From Xanthomonas translucens pv. cerealis (lineage in GTDB: Bacteria > Pseudomonadota > Gammaproteobacteria > Xanthomonadales > Xanthomonadaceae): a stretch of DNA of 64,000 nt. The notes under the pieces are model-generated. The model saw only the letters and a list, made by a program, of their open reading frames with translations, had not been told where the DNA came from and made no database searches. The stretch covers positions 4,154,001 to 4,218,000 of the forward strand of contig NZ_CP038228.1 in assembly GCF_006838285.1 (NCBI RefSeq), given 5' to 3'. This document shows, piece by piece, positions 49,972 through 59,508 of the stretch. The position numbers were made by a program, and so were the translations under genes. Position 1 is the first letter of the stretch, and the number at the start of each line of letters is the position of its first letter.

Positions 49972-50381
49972 GGAATTCATCTCTGGAGAAAATCGACGCG
50001 CACGATTGCGGCACGGTCATCTTTGGCCATCGCAGATGGCCGGCGTCTGAACTTCCAGCGCCGAGGTGCGATTGCCCACGCGCAAGGCAGCTAATGCAAA
50101 GACGGTCACGATCGCGACGTTGCCGCGGTCAGGATGTGGCAACGGCGACGTCGTGTTCGCAGGTAGGCATTGTCTACATTTTCAGGTCGCTGCCGACAGC
50201 GCGCCGGCGCCGCGCCTGCGCATATCTCGGAAAACTGCAATGCCTCGCGCATGCTGTCGGCGACCACGGTCACATCCATATGCGCAGCATCCGCATTGCC
50301 TATCGCAGCCATAGCAACTAACGAATTCTCGGCGAGCTGCCCGGCCGCCATGCTCCAGGCTCCTCCACATGGACTGCCCCC
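49972..50381. other. gap between IS and katB
   Basis: About 410 bp with no supported gene. It begins with the detached start codon(s) of the IS-split secreted gene on the minus strand (ATG at 49971, and another in frame nine bases farther upstream) and should hold promoters for that gene and for katB. Confidence 0.5.
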
Positions 50382-51905
50382 ATGCGCACTGTCACTTTGT
50401 TGGTGCTCGCCCTGCTGTCGCAGACCCTGATCGTCCCCGCCGGGTTCGCGCAGTCCACGCTCACCCGCGACAACGGTGCGCCGGTCGGCGACAACCAGAA
50501 CTCGCAGACCGCCGGCGCCACCGGCCCGACCCTGCTGCAGGACGTGCAGCTGATCCAGAAGCTGCAGCGCTTCGACCGCGAGCGCATCCCCGAGCGCGTG
50601 GTGCATGCGCGCGGCACCGGCGTGCATGGCGAGTTCACCGCCAGCGCCGACATCTCCGACCTGACCAAGGCCAAGGTGTTCGTTGCCGGCGCGAAGACGC
50701 CGGTGTTCGTGCGCTTTTCCTCGGTGGTGCACGGCAACCATTCGCCGGAGACGCTGCGCGACCCGCACGGCTTCGCCACCAAGTTCTATACCAGCGAAGG
50801 CAACTGGGATCTGGTCGGCAACAACTTCCCCACCTTCTTCATCCGCGACGCGATCAAGTTCCCGGACATGGTGCATGCGTTCAAGCCGGATCCGCGCACC
50901 AACCTGGACGACGATGCGCGCCGCTTCGATTTCTTCTCGCACGTGCCCGAAGCCACGCGCACGCTGACCCTGCTGTATTCCAACGAAGGCACGCCGGCCG
51001 GCTACCGCTTCATGGACGGCAACGGCGTGCACGCCTACAAGCTGGTCAACGCGCAGGGCGAGGTGCACTACGTCAAGTTCCACTGGAAGTCGCTGCAAGG
51101 CCTGAAGAACCTGGACCCGAAGCAGGTGGCGCAGGTGCAGGGCAAGGACTACAGCCACCTCACCAACGACCTGGTTGGCGCGATCAAGCAGGGCGACTAT
51201 CCGAAGTGGGACCTGTACATCCAGGTACTGAAGCCGGAAGACCTGGCCAAGTTCGACTTCGATCCGCTGGACGCGACCAAGATCTGGCCCGACGTGCCCG
51301 AGCGCAAGATCGGGCAGATGGTGCTGAACAGGAACGTGGACAACTTCTTCCAGGAGACCGAACAGGTGGCGATGGCGCCGGCTAACCTGGTGCCAGGCAT
51401 CGAGCCGTCGGAAGACCGCCTGCTGCAGGGCCGCATCTTCTCTTATGCCGATACCCAGCTGTACCGCGTCGGCACCAACGGCCTGAGCCTGCCGGTGAAC
51501 CGGTCGCGGGTGGCGGTCAACAACGGCAATCAGGATGGCTCGATGAACTCCGGCGCCACCGCCAGCGGCGTCAACTACGAACCGAGCCGGCTCAACCCGC
51601 GTCCGCAGGATCCGAATGCACGCTACAGCCAGTTGCCGCTGTCGGGCAGCACCCAGCAAGCGAAGATCGCCCGCGAGCAGAACTTCAAGCAGGCCGGCGA
51701 GTTGTTCCGCAGCTACAGCAAGAAGGAGCAGCAGGACCTGATCCAGAGCTTCGGCGAATCGCTGGCCGGTACCGACGATGCCAGCAAGCACATCATGCTG
51801 GCGTTCCTGTACAAGGCCGATCCGGCCTATGGCAGCGGTGTCGCCCGCGTCGCCAAGGGCGATCTGGCGCGGGTCAGGCAGTTGGCCGCGCAGCTGCAGG
51901 ATTGA
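50382..51905 (+). CDS. katB: exported monofunctional catalase KatB
   Basis: The 507-aa heme catalase has a signal peptide (MRTVTLLVLALLSQTLIVPA, cut after GFA), so it acts in the periplasm. The catalytic His is in ERVVHARGTGVHGEF near residue 75, the Asn in GNNFPTFFIRDA near 147, and the heme-ligand Tyr in RIFSYADTQLYRVG near 352. It removes hydrogen peroxide. An ankyrin gene follows, as in the katB-ankB pair known from Pseudomonas and Xanthomonas, where AnkB supports KatB activity. Confidence 0.93.
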   Translation: MRTVTLLVLALLSQTLIVPAGFAQSTLTRDNGAPVGDNQNSQTAGATGPTLLQDVQLIQKLQRFDRERIPERVVHARGTGVHGEFTASADISDLTKAKVFVAGAKTPVFVRFSSVVHGNHSPETLRDPHGFATKFYTSEGNWDLVGNNFPTFFIRDAIKFPDMVHAFKPDPRTNLDDDARRFDFFSHVPEATRTLTLLYSNEGTPAGYRFMDGNGVHAYKLVNAQGEVHYVKFHWKSLQGLKNLDPKQVAQVQGKDYSHLTNDLVGAIKQGDYPKWDLYIQVLKPEDLAKFDFDPLDATKIWPDVPERKIGQMVLNRNVDNFFQETEQVAMAPANLVPGIEPSEDRLLQGRIFSYADTQLYRVGTNGLSLPVNRSRVAVNNGNQDGSMNSGATASGVNYEPSRLNPRPQDPNARYSQLPLSGSTQQAKIAREQNFKQAGELFRSYSKKEQQDLIQSFGESLAGTDDASKHIMLAFLYKADPAYGSGVARVAKGDLARVRQLAAQLQD

Positions 51906-51972
51906 TCGTCCATTGCGCAGCGCGGCGGCGCCTGCCCGCGCCGCGCTGCGCATTCCTTGCCGGAGACCGAAC

Positions 51973-52518
51973 ATGCGTCGCTTCTTTCTTCTCGTCCTGA
52001 GCCTGGTGGCCACCTCGGCGATTGCCGCGCCCGCACCCGCCGACCCGGCCAAGATCCAGGCGCAACTGCGCGACTACTTCTTCGATGCCGCGCGCGAAGG
52101 CCGCCAGGACATGCTGGCCGAGTTCATCCGCGCGCACTACGACCTCAATACGCGCGACGACAAGGGCTATACCGCGCTGATCCTGGCCGCCTACCACGGC
52201 CGGCAGCCGGCGGTGGAGCAATTGCTGCGTGCCGGCGCCGATCCGTGCGCGCAGGACAGGCGCGGCAACACCGCGCTGATGGGCGCGATTTTCAAGGGCG
52301 AGCTGGCGATCGCCAAGCGGCTGATGCAGGCCGATTGCGCGCCCGACCAGCGCAACAACGCCGGCCAGACCGCGGCGATGTACGCGGCATTGTTCCAGCG
52401 CACCGAGGTGCTGAAGGACCTTGCTGCCAAGGGCGCCGATCTGCAGGCCAAGGACGCGCAGGGCAACGACGTTGCCAAGCTGCAGCGCGGCGAATTCGCG
52501 CAGGCGCCTGTGCGCTGA
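51973..52518 (+). CDS. ankB: exported ankyrin-repeat protein AnkB
   Basis: The 181-aa product has a signal peptide (MRRFFLLVLSLVATSAIAAP) and four ankyrin repeats, for example DDKGYTALILAAYHGRQPAV, DRRGNTALMGAIFKGELAIA and NNAGQTAAMYAALFQRTEVL. It lies 67 bp after katB. In relatives this protein is needed for full periplasmic catalase activity, perhaps by scaffolding. Confidence 0.9.
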   Translation: MRRFFLLVLSLVATSAIAAPAPADPAKIQAQLRDYFFDAAREGRQDMLAEFIRAHYDLNTRDDKGYTALILAAYHGRQPAVEQLLRAGADPCAQDRRGNTALMGAIFKGELAIAKRLMQADCAPDQRNNAGQTAAMYAALFQRTEVLKDLAAKGADLQAKDAQGNDVAKLQRGEFAQAPVR

Positions 52519-52537
52519 ACCACGCAGGAGAAGCGCG

Positions 52538-52565
52538 GTGCGCCCCGGCGTTGCCGGGGCGCACC
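52538..52565 (+). terminator. GC-rich hairpin after ankB
   Basis: GGTGCGCCCCGGC and GCCGGGGCGCACC pair perfectly around a two-base loop, just past the ankB stop. There is no T-run, so termination may be weak or the hairpin may protect the transcript. Confidence 0.65.
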
Positions 52566-52763
52566 AGGCAAGCACGGTGGTTCAGCTGCCGACCATGGCG
52601 CCGAAGCCCCGGGATCGGCGAAAATACCCGCCCTGCCGGGCAACGACGGCTTCCTGAAACACGCTTCGCGCTGCCGCTGCCCGTTCGCTGCAAGTACCGG
52701 GCACGCCGCATCGCCGGCGGCGCCTGCCGCGCTGTCGTGCCTTCGCTCCTTCCTGGATCCGTC

Positions 52764-54344
52764 TTGAACACCACCGCCTCGCCCCCTGCCACCGACGACC
52801 TGCCCCTGAGCGAGCGCCTGCGCGTCGCCCTGGACCTGCTCGAGGCCATCGATGCCGACCGCAGCGTGCTCGACGCGCTGCCCGAGGCCGACCGCGTGCG
52901 CCTGCACCAGGTCGTCGCCAAGGTCTACCACCCCGAGCCCAAGGCGCGCCGGCAGCTGCTCAAGCAGCAGGCGCGCGAACGCCACCAGGAAAAGGTGCGC
53001 AAGGCCGAAGCGCTGCTCGCGCAAACCGGCATCCGCGCGCTGCGGCGCAAGCCGGTGTTCAGCACGCCGAACTACTTCCCGCCGCATGCCGCCGGCCTGC
53101 ACGACGCCAGCAATGCCGCAGCCGAAGAGCCGGCGGCGGCGCAGTCGCCCGAGCTGCGCCACTGCTACGTGTGCAAGCAGAAGTTCACCCAGCTGCACCA
53201 CTTCTACGACCAGATGTGTCCGCCCTGCGCCGAACTGAACTACTTCAAGCGCACCGAAACCGCCGACCTGCGCGGGCGCGTGGCGCTGCTGACCGGCGGC
53301 CGGGTCAAGATCGGCTACCAGGCCGGGCTGAAGCTGCTGCGCGCCGGCGCCGAGCTGATCGTGACCACGCGCTTCCCGCGCGATTCGGCCGCGCGCTACG
53401 CGCAGGAACCGGATTTCGCCGAGTGGGGCCACCGCCTGCAGGTGTTCGGCCTGGACCTGCGCCACACGCCCAGCGTCGAAGCGTTCTGCAGCCAGCTGCT
53501 GGCCACGCGCGAGCGGCTGGACTTCATCGTCAACAATGCCTGCCAGACCGTGCGCCGGCCGCCGCAGTTCTACGCGCACATGATGGCCGGCGAGACCGCC
53601 GCGCTGCACGAACTGCCCGAGCACGTACGCCGCCTGGTCGGCCATTACGAAGGCCTGCGCAGCCCGGAACTGCTGCCGGCGGCGTCGGCGACCACGCTGC
53701 CGGCGGGCCAGGGCCACGGCATCAGCGGCGCCGACGGGCTGACCCGCGCCGCCGAACTGTCGCAGGTGCCGTTGCTGGCCGACGAACTGCTCGGCCAGCA
53801 GCATCTGTTTCCCGAAGGGCGTCTGGACCAGGACCTGCAGCAGGTGGACCTGCGCGGGCGCAACTCGTGGCGCCTGCTGATGGCCGAAGTGCCGTCGGTG
53901 GAATTGCTGGAGACGCAGCTGGTCAACGCCATCGCCCCGTTCATCATCAACGCGCGGCTCAAGCCGCTGATGCTGCGCACGCCCGAGCGCGACAAGCACA
54001 TCGTCAACGTGTCGGCGATGGAAGGGCAGTTCTACCGCAACTTCAAGACCACCCGGCATCCGCATACCAACATGGCCAAGGCCGCGTTGAACATGATGAC
54101 CCGGACCTCGGCGGCCGATTACCAGAACGACGGCATCCACATGAACAGCGTGGACACCGGCTGGGTCACCGACGAGGATCCGGCCGAGATCGCCGCGCGC
54201 AAGGTGCAGGAAGAGCGCTTCCACCCGCCGCTGGACATCGTCGATGGCGCCGCGCGCATCGTCGATCCGATCATCCACGGCTTCAACACCGGCGAGCACG
54301 TGTGGGGCCAGTTCCTGAAGGACTACGCGCCGACCGACTGGTAG
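52764..54344 (+). CDS. zinc-ribbon/short-chain dehydrogenase fusion protein
   Basis: The 526-aa protein has a helical N-terminal region (residues about 10-80), a likely zinc ribbon near 134-162 (HCYVCKQKF and MCPPCAELNYF, two CxxC pairs), then an SDR-type Rossmann fold beginning ALLTGGRVKIGYQAGLKLL near 175, with FIVNNACQTVRRPP near 255 and VNVSAMEGQF and HPHTNMAKAALNMM for the catalytic Ser/Tyr-Lys region (the Tyr is unclear). The C terminus is MNSVDTGWVTDEDP. The substrate is unknown. The TTG at 52764 is the best start seen; a GTG nine codons upstream is possible. Confidence 0.78.
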   Translation: MNTTASPPATDDLPLSERLRVALDLLEAIDADRSVLDALPEADRVRLHQVVAKVYHPEPKARRQLLKQQARERHQEKVRKAEALLAQTGIRALRRKPVFSTPNYFPPHAAGLHDASNAAAEEPAAAQSPELRHCYVCKQKFTQLHHFYDQMCPPCAELNYFKRTETADLRGRVALLTGGRVKIGYQAGLKLLRAGAELIVTTRFPRDSAARYAQEPDFAEWGHRLQVFGLDLRHTPSVEAFCSQLLATRERLDFIVNNACQTVRRPPQFYAHMMAGETAALHELPEHVRRLVGHYEGLRSPELLPAASATTLPAGQGHGISGADGLTRAAELSQVPLLADELLGQQHLFPEGRLDQDLQQVDLRGRNSWRLLMAEVPSVELLETQLVNAIAPFIINARLKPLMLRTPERDKHIVNVSAMEGQFYRNFKTTRHPHTNMAKAALNMMTRTSAADYQNDGIHMNSVDTGWVTDEDPAEIAARKVQEERFHPPLDIVDGAARIVDPIIHGFNTGEHVWGQFLKDYAPTDW

Positions 54345-54414
54345 GAAAAGTCATCGCGCACCGCGGCCACGGATCGCCGCGGCGCCATGCGCCATTCCCG
54401 CCGCGGCGCTACCG

Positions 54415-54459
54415 CGACGGCGCCGCTGCGTGCACGACGGGAAGCACGCAGCGGCGTCG
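54415..54459. terminator. hairpin between converging genes
   Basis: A stem of about 14 bp (CGCCGCTGCGTGC with GCACGCAGCGGCG) lies between the dehydrogenase and peptidase stops and could end both transcripts. Confidence 0.65.
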
Positions 54460-54467
54460 GCGAGGAC

Positions 54468-56564
54468 TTACTTGCGCACGCTCTGCGTGTGCGACTTCAG
54501 CGCGTCTTCCAGGCCCGGCACCTGCGCCGCGCCGTCCGGCACGCTGAGGCTGGAGCCGACCAGGTCCTGGCCGAACGGCTGCGTGCGTCCGCCCAGGCAC
54601 TTGCCCAGGAACGCTTCGCTGATCGCATTGAAGGCCTTGCTGTTCTCTGGCCGGGCGAAGCCGTGGCCTTCGTCGGGGAACAGCACGTAGGTCACCGGGA
54701 TCTGCTTGGCCTTGAGCGCATTGACGATCTGGTCGGCCTCGGCCTGCTTCACCCGGGGGTCGTTGGCGCCCTGGCCGATCAGCAGCGGCCTGGCGATGCG
54801 GTCGGCGCGGCTCAGCGGCGAGCGGTCTTCCAGCAGCTTCTTGCCGGCCTCGGTGCGCGGATCGCCGATGCGCCGCGCCATCTGCTCGAAGCCGGATTTC
54901 CAGTACGGCGGGATGGTGCTGAGTAAGGTGTTCAAGTTGGACGGGCCGACGATGTCCACGCCGCACTTGAAGGCCTCCGGGGTGAAGCTCATTCCGACCA
55001 GCGTGGCGTAGCCGCCGTAGCTGCCGCCCATGATCGCGACCTGGTCCTTGCGGGTGACGCCCTGCTGTACCGCCCACTGCACCGCATCGAGCAGATCGTC
55101 GTGCATCTTGCCCGCCCACTCGCCATCGCCGGCGTTGGTGAAGCGCTTGCCGAAGCCGGTGGAGCCGCGGTAGTTGACCTGCAGCACCGCATAGCCGCGG
55201 TTGGCCAGCCACTGGTTGTAGCCGCTGTAGCCGTAGTCGTCGCGCGCCCACGGCCCGCCGTGCACGAACAGCACCAGCGGCACCGGCGTGTCGGCCTTGC
55301 CGTCGCCGTTGGCATCGGCCTCGCGCGGCAGGGTGAGGTAGCTGACCAGGGTCAGGCCGTCGCGCGAGCGGATCTCCTGCGGCCACTGCGGCACCAGCGG
55401 CTGTCCTTCCAACGCCGGGCGCGCGACGAACAACTTGGTCAGCGTGCCTGTGCCGGACGGCGCGCGGTCGTAGCGGTAGAACGTGGCCGGCGCATCGGCG
55501 GCGGAGTAGGCGACGATCCAGGTCCGGTCGTCCTGGGTGCGGGTCAGCACCGAGATCTCGCCAGGGCCGATCGCCTGCAGCTGCTTGATGTCCGCGGCGA
55601 TGCCTGGGTCCAGCACCTTCCATTCCGGGCGCAGGTAATTGGATTCCACCGCCTGCACCACGCCGCTGCGCGGATCGGTCAGGGTGCCGCCCACGTCCGC
55701 GCGCGCATCCTCGAACAGCAGCTTGCGGGTGCCGCTGGCCACGTCCACCGCGTACAGCGCCGAGGTGTCGCGCTGGCGCGAATCGAGGAAGTACAGCGTC
55801 TTGCCGTCGGCGGTGAAGCCGGACGGCGCGGTGGTCAGCGAATCCTCGAACGGGATCTCTTCGCGCTTCTGCCAGCGGCCCTTGCCGTCGGGTTGCAGCA
55901 GGTCTTCGCCGCCGTCCGCGCGCGAACGCGTCGCCAGCCGCACCTGATAGTCGTCGTCGGCCAGGTAATCGCCGATCTGCTGAGTGTTCTTCTGCAGCAG
56001 CGTGCGCTCGCCACTGGCCAGATCGACCCGGTACAGGTCGTGCCACTGCGCGTCGCGGTCGTTCATGCCGACCAGGATCGACTCCGGGTGCTTGGGGCTG
56101 GCCGTCACCACCCGCGCGCGGGTCTTGGGGAAGTCGCTGAGGTCGCGGCCGGTGCCGCCCGCGGCGACATCGAGTGCGAACAGATGGAAATTCTCGTCGC
56201 CGCCGCTGTCGCGCATGTACAGCAGAGTATTGGGCAGGAACGACCAAAAATAGGAGCGGATGCCGCGGCCGCTGTCGTGGGTGACCGCGCGCGCCTTGTC
56301 CGGCGCATCGGCCGGCGCGATCCAGATGTTGAGCACGCCGTCCACCGGTGCCAGCCAGCTCAGGGTCTTGCCGTCCGGGCTGAGCTGCACGCCGCTGCGC
56401 TCCGGGTTGCCGAATAGTACGTCGCGCGGGATCAATGCCGCTGGCGCGGCCGCGGCAGCCGGCGTCTGCGCAGCGGGCGCGTCCTTGGCGGCGGGAGCGG
56501 CGGCCTGCTGCGAGCAGGCGCAGACCGCGAGGGCAAGACTGGAAGCCAGGATGAGGCGGCGCAT
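54468..56564 (-). CDS. S9-family prolyl oligopeptidase, lipoprotein
   Basis: The 698-aa product has a lipoprotein-like signal ending AVCAC (Cys17), an Ala/Pro linker, a beta-propeller with repeated [13 protein letters not shown] strands, and a C-terminal peptidase domain. The nucleophile is Ser515 in GGSYGGYA; the Asp is in [11 protein letters not shown] and the His in [10 protein letters not shown]. It resembles exported acylaminoacyl or prolyl oligopeptidases of Xanthomonas. A Zur-like palindrome lies 35-49 bp upstream of the ATG, overlapping a TATAAA -10-like element. Confidence 0.9.
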   Translation of the reverse strand: MRRLILASSLALAVCACSQQAAAPAAKDAPAAQTPAAAAAPAALIPRDVLFGNPERSGVQLSPDGKTLSWLAPVDGVLNIWIAPADAPDKARAVTHDSGRGIRSYFWSFLPNTLLYMRDSGGDENFHLFALDVAAGGTGRDLSDFPKTRARVVTASPKHPESILVGMNDRDAQWHDLYRVDLASGERTLLQKNTQQIGDYLADDDYQVRLATRSRADGGEDLLQPDGKGRWQKREEIPFEDSLTTAPSGFTADGKTLYFLDSRQRDTSALYAVDVASGTRKLLFEDARADVGGTLTDPRSGVVQAVESNYLRPEWKVLDPGIAADIKQLQAIGPGEISVLTRTQDDRTWIVAYSAADAPATFYRYDRAPSGTGTLTKLFVARPALEGQPLVPQWPQEIRSRDGLTLVSYLTLPREADANGDGKADTPVPLVLFVHGGPWARDDYGYSGYNQWLANRGYAVLQVNYRGSTGFGKRFTNAGDGEWAGKMHDDLLDAVQWAVQQGVTRKDQVAIMGGSYGGYATLVGMSFTPEAFKCGVDIVGPSNLNTLLSTIPPYWKSGFEQMARRIGDPRTEAGKKLLEDRSPLSRADRIARPLLIGQGANDPRVKQAEADQIVNALKAKQIPVTYVLFPDEGHGFARPENSKAFNAISEAFLGKCLGGRTQPFGQDLVGSSLSVPDGAAQVPGLEDALKSHTQSVRK

Positions 56565-56598
56565 GCGTGCTCCGGAAAGGTCGTTTGGTGGAAATAGT

Positions 56599-56613
56599 TG
56601 TTACTTTATAACA
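56599..56613. promoter_or_regulatory. candidate Zur box before the S9 peptidase
   Basis: TGTTACTTTATAACA fits 12 of 14 defined positions of the Zur operator (TGTTATANTATAACA) and lies in an otherwise GC-rich region. On the minus strand it overlaps TATAAA, so bound Zur would block transcription of the peptidase gene when zinc is plentiful. Confidence 0.55.
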
Positions 56614-56712
56614 AATGTAGCGTCCAGGGACGCATGGACCGCTGCGGCCAGGGGCAATGGACCGGCGCCGCGCTAGGTCGCGCGTCGTCCTGCGAGGCGT
56701 TGCACAGCCGCT

Positions 56713-57000
56713 TCAGGTCAGCGGGTGCAGTTCGCCGCGGATGCCGTCCGCCTGCAGATGCAGATAGCCCACCCCGACCGGCAGGCTGAAACGGCCCGGT
56801 CCGGCACTGCCGGGATTGACGTACAGCACGCCGTCGCGGCTCTGCGGCAGCGGCTTGTGCGGATGCCCGCTGACCACCACGTCCACGGAGGCGGGATCGC
56901 GCCAGCGTGTTCAGATCGTGCAGCACATGCAGGCGGATGCCCGCGATGTCCACGTCCAGGGGCGCCGCCACCAAGGCCAGGGCGACGACAGAGCGCAGCC
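56713..57000 (-). pseudogene. relic of a YfcE/MJ0936-type phosphodiesterase
   Basis: The first part reads AGIRLHVLHDLNTLA in one frame; a frameshift near 56890 leads to VVVSGHPHKPLPQSRDG and VLYVNPGSAGPGRFSLP in another, ending at TGA (56713-56715). These are the C-terminal metal-site motifs (GHxH, NPGS) of the family. The N-terminal metal site is gone, so the gene is not functional. Confidence 0.7.
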
Positions 57001-57261
57001 CGACGACACGCCAGCAGCAGCTCGCCACGGCTCGCCGCATCAGCGGTCTGTCGTAGCGGAGGCTGGCATCGTGCATCGGAGAGCATGCGAAGGAGTGCCG
57101 CTGCGAAACGGCATCATTGACAAGAGGATGGAATCTACGCGGCTGCGACCGCTGCACATCGCCGGGGTGCTGGCAACAGGGCGGCCGCGCGCCGGCTCAG
57201 TTGTGTCGGGCGCCGTCGGCGGGACGCCGCGCCGACAGCCCCGCCGCACCACTCGGGCCGA

Positions 57262-58323
57262 TCACTCCGCCGGCACCGCACCGTCGGCATCGTCCAGGGC
57301 GTGGTGGACATACAAGTGCTTGACCAGCACATAGAGCACCACGGTCAGCGGCGCCGCCAACACCACGCCCATCGGCCCGAACAGCACGCCGATGCCGAAC
57401 AGCGAGAACAGCAGCAAGGCCGGCGGCAGGTCCACCGCACGCGCCTGGATCAGCGGTTGCAGCACATGGCCCTCGAGCTGCTGCAGGACCACGAACACCA
57501 GCAGCGCACCCAGCGCCACCTGCGGGCTGACGGTGAAGCCGAGCAGCACCGCCGGAACCGCCGCCACGATCGGGCCGACGATCGGGATGAAGTCCAGCAG
57601 CGCGGTCAACAGGCCGATGCCGAGCGCCACCGGAACGCCCAGCAGCCACAGCCCCAGCCCGGTCAGGCTGCCGATCACCAGCATCGCCAGGAACTGACCG
57701 CCCAGCCAGGCGCGCAACACCTGCCCGCTGGCGGCCAAGGCTTCGTCGGCGACATCGCGACGGTCGCGCGGCAGCAGCCGCAGCAGCCCGCGCCGATACA
57801 GCTTGGGCTGCGCGGCCAGATAGACGCCGCCGACGATCATCAGCACCGCATCGGTGATCCCGCCGCCGGCCGACAGCACGATCGCCCCGGCATGCGTGGC
57901 CAGCGTCGAAGCGCCGTCGCGCAACTGGTCGGGGATGCTCTCGATCTGCGGCCCGAGCGGACCGGACTGCAACCACGCATGGAACTTGTTCCATGCCGCC
58001 GGCAGCGTCGTGCGGAACGCGTCGATCTGGGCGGCCACTTCCGCACCGAACAGCAACACGATCGACGACAGGATCAGCACGAATAACACGATCACCAGGC
58101 CCAGTGCGGCCCATTCCGGCACCGGCAGCCGCTTGCGCAACGTCGACGCCAGCCCGTGCAGCAGCACGCCCACCACCACCGCGCCGAACACGACCAGCAA
58201 CAGTTCGGAGAGTTGCCAGGCCAGCAGGGCCAGGCCGCCCAGCATCATGACGACCAGGACGCGCTCGGCGAAAGGCCGCAGCGGGGAGGGAGAACTTGGA
58301 ACGGAGGAAAGCATCTGGGACAT
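57262..58323 (-). CDS. AI-2E family (PerM-like) transporter
   Basis: The 353-aa membrane protein has about seven or eight helices and the family signatures LRAWLGGQFLAMLVIGSLTG, DFIPIVGPIVAAVPAVLLGF and LQQLEGHVLQPLIQARAV. Members are permeases of varied substrates (autoinducer-2 export, sodium/proton exchange). The ATG at 58323 (MSQMLSSVPS) precedes the first helix; a longer frame lacks similarity. It marks the edge of the conserved chromosome before the cassette array. Confidence 0.9.
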   Translation of the reverse strand: MSQMLSSVPSSPSPLRPFAERVLVVMMLGGLALLAWQLSELLLVVFGAVVVGVLLHGLASTLRKRLPVPEWAALGLVIVLFVLILSSIVLLFGAEVAAQIDAFRTTLPAAWNKFHAWLQSGPLGPQIESIPDQLRDGASTLATHAGAIVLSAGGGITDAVLMIVGGVYLAAQPKLYRRGLLRLLPRDRRDVADEALAASGQVLRAWLGGQFLAMLVIGSLTGLGLWLLGVPVALGIGLLTALLDFIPIVGPIVAAVPAVLLGFTVSPQVALGALLVFVVLQQLEGHVLQPLIQARAVDLPPALLLFSLFGIGVLFGPMGVVLAAPLTVVLYVLVKHLYVHHALDDADGAVPAE

Positions 58324-58333
58324 CCTGGCAAAA

Positions 58334-58879
58334 TCAAAGTGTGCGGACGATACGGACAGCGAAGTGCAAGGCGAGCGAAGAGTGTAAGTCGTTGCCATGG
58401 CCGTCAACACCCGGCCCATCCACGCGGGCTCGGCGCGAACGACCGGCCTGGACGCATGCCCAGCATGGGAAGAAGAAATACACGCATGCCAGCGCCAGGC
58501 CGCCCATGCATACGGCGATCATCCCGCAAAACCCAAGGACGATGGCGGCTGCTCGAGAAAGCCAGCGCATGCCACGCAAGCGCCGGACGAGGTAAGCGAA
58601 CCGCAGGCCGCCAACGCCGCCGCCGAGGGCGACGACCGGCCAGCCCAGCAGGTTGACGATCGGATGCTTCGGGCCGAATTCGGTCGGGCATTGGCAAAGC
58701 TTCATGCGGTGCGAGCTGCTGAATTCGTATCCGGTGACTCCGTTACCCGTCGCGCCTTTTCCCATGATCTCGATGCTCTTGCCGAACTTGTCATTGCGCT
58801 TGTTGATTGCAACTGGAGCGACAAATTCAGACGCCGGAATCCCCGATGACGAGTGCGCTTGCACTGAAGGACACCACAA
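58334..58879 (-). CDS. possible membrane protein at the array edge, perhaps frameshifted
   Basis: The frame encodes up to 181 aa with two hydrophobic segments (IVNLLGWPVVALGGGVGGL and AAAIVLGFCGMIAVCMGGLA). Just upstream in another frame an ATG at 58907 opens a signal-peptide-like MLRLLLLALLVVSFSASALV that stops at 58827. A single frameshift near 58835 would join them into one exported protein. It lies beyond the last attC seen, without an attC of its own, so it may be a cassette remnant. Uncertain. Confidence 0.4.
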   Translation of the reverse strand: MWCPSVQAHSSSGIPASEFVAPVAINKRNDKFGKSIEIMGKGATGNGVTGYEFSSSHRMKLCQCPTEFGPKHPIVNLLGWPVVALGGGVGGLRFAYLVRRLRGMRWLSRAAAIVLGFCGMIAVCMGGLALACVYFFFPCWACVQAGRSRRARVDGPGVDGHGNDLHSSLALHFAVRIVRTL

Positions 58880-58935
58880 GCAGTGCGAGCAACAAGAGCC
58901 GGAGCATGTGCGGTTTCTTTGGAGGTCTCTGCGAG

Positions 58936-58984
58936 TGGCGTACGCCAGGCCGCACGCGGCTTGCGCTTGAATGAAGTGTCAGGC
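58936..58984 (-). repeat. attC site 1 (degenerate)
   Basis: The right part (GCTTGAATGAAGTGTCAGGC) matches the end of the other attC sites, but the left part is worn (GGCGTACGCC in place of AACGCCTGAATTAAGCC). It overlaps the stop codon of the gene at 58979-59200 and is the most distal site seen. Confidence 0.6.
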
Positions 58985-59200
58985 CGTCGCTGCGTGTCCC
59001 GGCCGCCAACCCAGGAGGCGGGCAGGCAGGAACAGGAGGGCGTGCAGAAGCGCGAACACAGCGCAGAACGTCATCCCCACAAGGCGGAACGGCAAGGTGA
59101 GCAACCAGAGGATTGGCCACAGGACCAAGGCCAGCACGGCCAGCGGCCAGCACAGAACAAACAGAAGGCACCAGGCAACTAACGCAATTAGCGCTTTCAC
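58979..59200 (-). CDS. cassette-encoded small membrane protein
   Basis: The 73-aa product starts at GTG 59200 with a strong AAAGGAG site eight bases upstream. Nearly the whole chain is hydrophobic: LIALVAWCLLFVLCWPLAVL, ALVLWPILWLLTLPF, then MTFCAVFALLHALLFLPARL, with a short polar tail. It lies between attC 2 and attC 1 in the usual cassette orientation. No function known. Confidence 0.8.
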   Translation of the reverse strand: MKALIALVAWCLLFVLCWPLAVLALVLWPILWLLTLPFRLVGMTFCAVFALLHALLFLPARLLGWRPGHAATA

Positions 59201-59330
59201 AATGCGACTCCTTTGGCCGGCGGGCGGTACCGAAAGCATCGCAGCTGCATGGCAACGCGGCGACTGGCCGTGCGACGAACGCGCCAAAGCGCCTGATAAA
59301 ACGCCAAATATGGCGACGAACCCGCCCAGT

Positions 59331-59387
59331 GGGCCAACGCCTGAGTCAAGCCGATCCGCGAGGCGAGTTCGGCTGCAATGCTTAGGC
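59331..59387 (-). repeat. attC site 2
   Basis: AACGCCTGAGTCAAGCCGAT followed by CCGCGAGGCG and GTTCGGCTGCAATGCTTAG folds like the other attC sites with several substitutions in the arms. Confidence 0.85.
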
Positions 59388-59508
59388 AGCATCCACGCCG
59401 TCGCCCGAGCCGTGGCGTGATATCGATGTGACTGAGGTTAAGGGCGCTGACGATCCGAGCAGCTATAGACCTCCAGGCCCGAAAGATGCTTGTACAACGC
59501 CCAAACGA

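Noticed and set aside
52191..54299. A 702-codon open frame antisense to the dehydrogenase gene
   Set aside because: Low-complexity shadow sequence without motifs; the plus-strand gene explains the coding bias.
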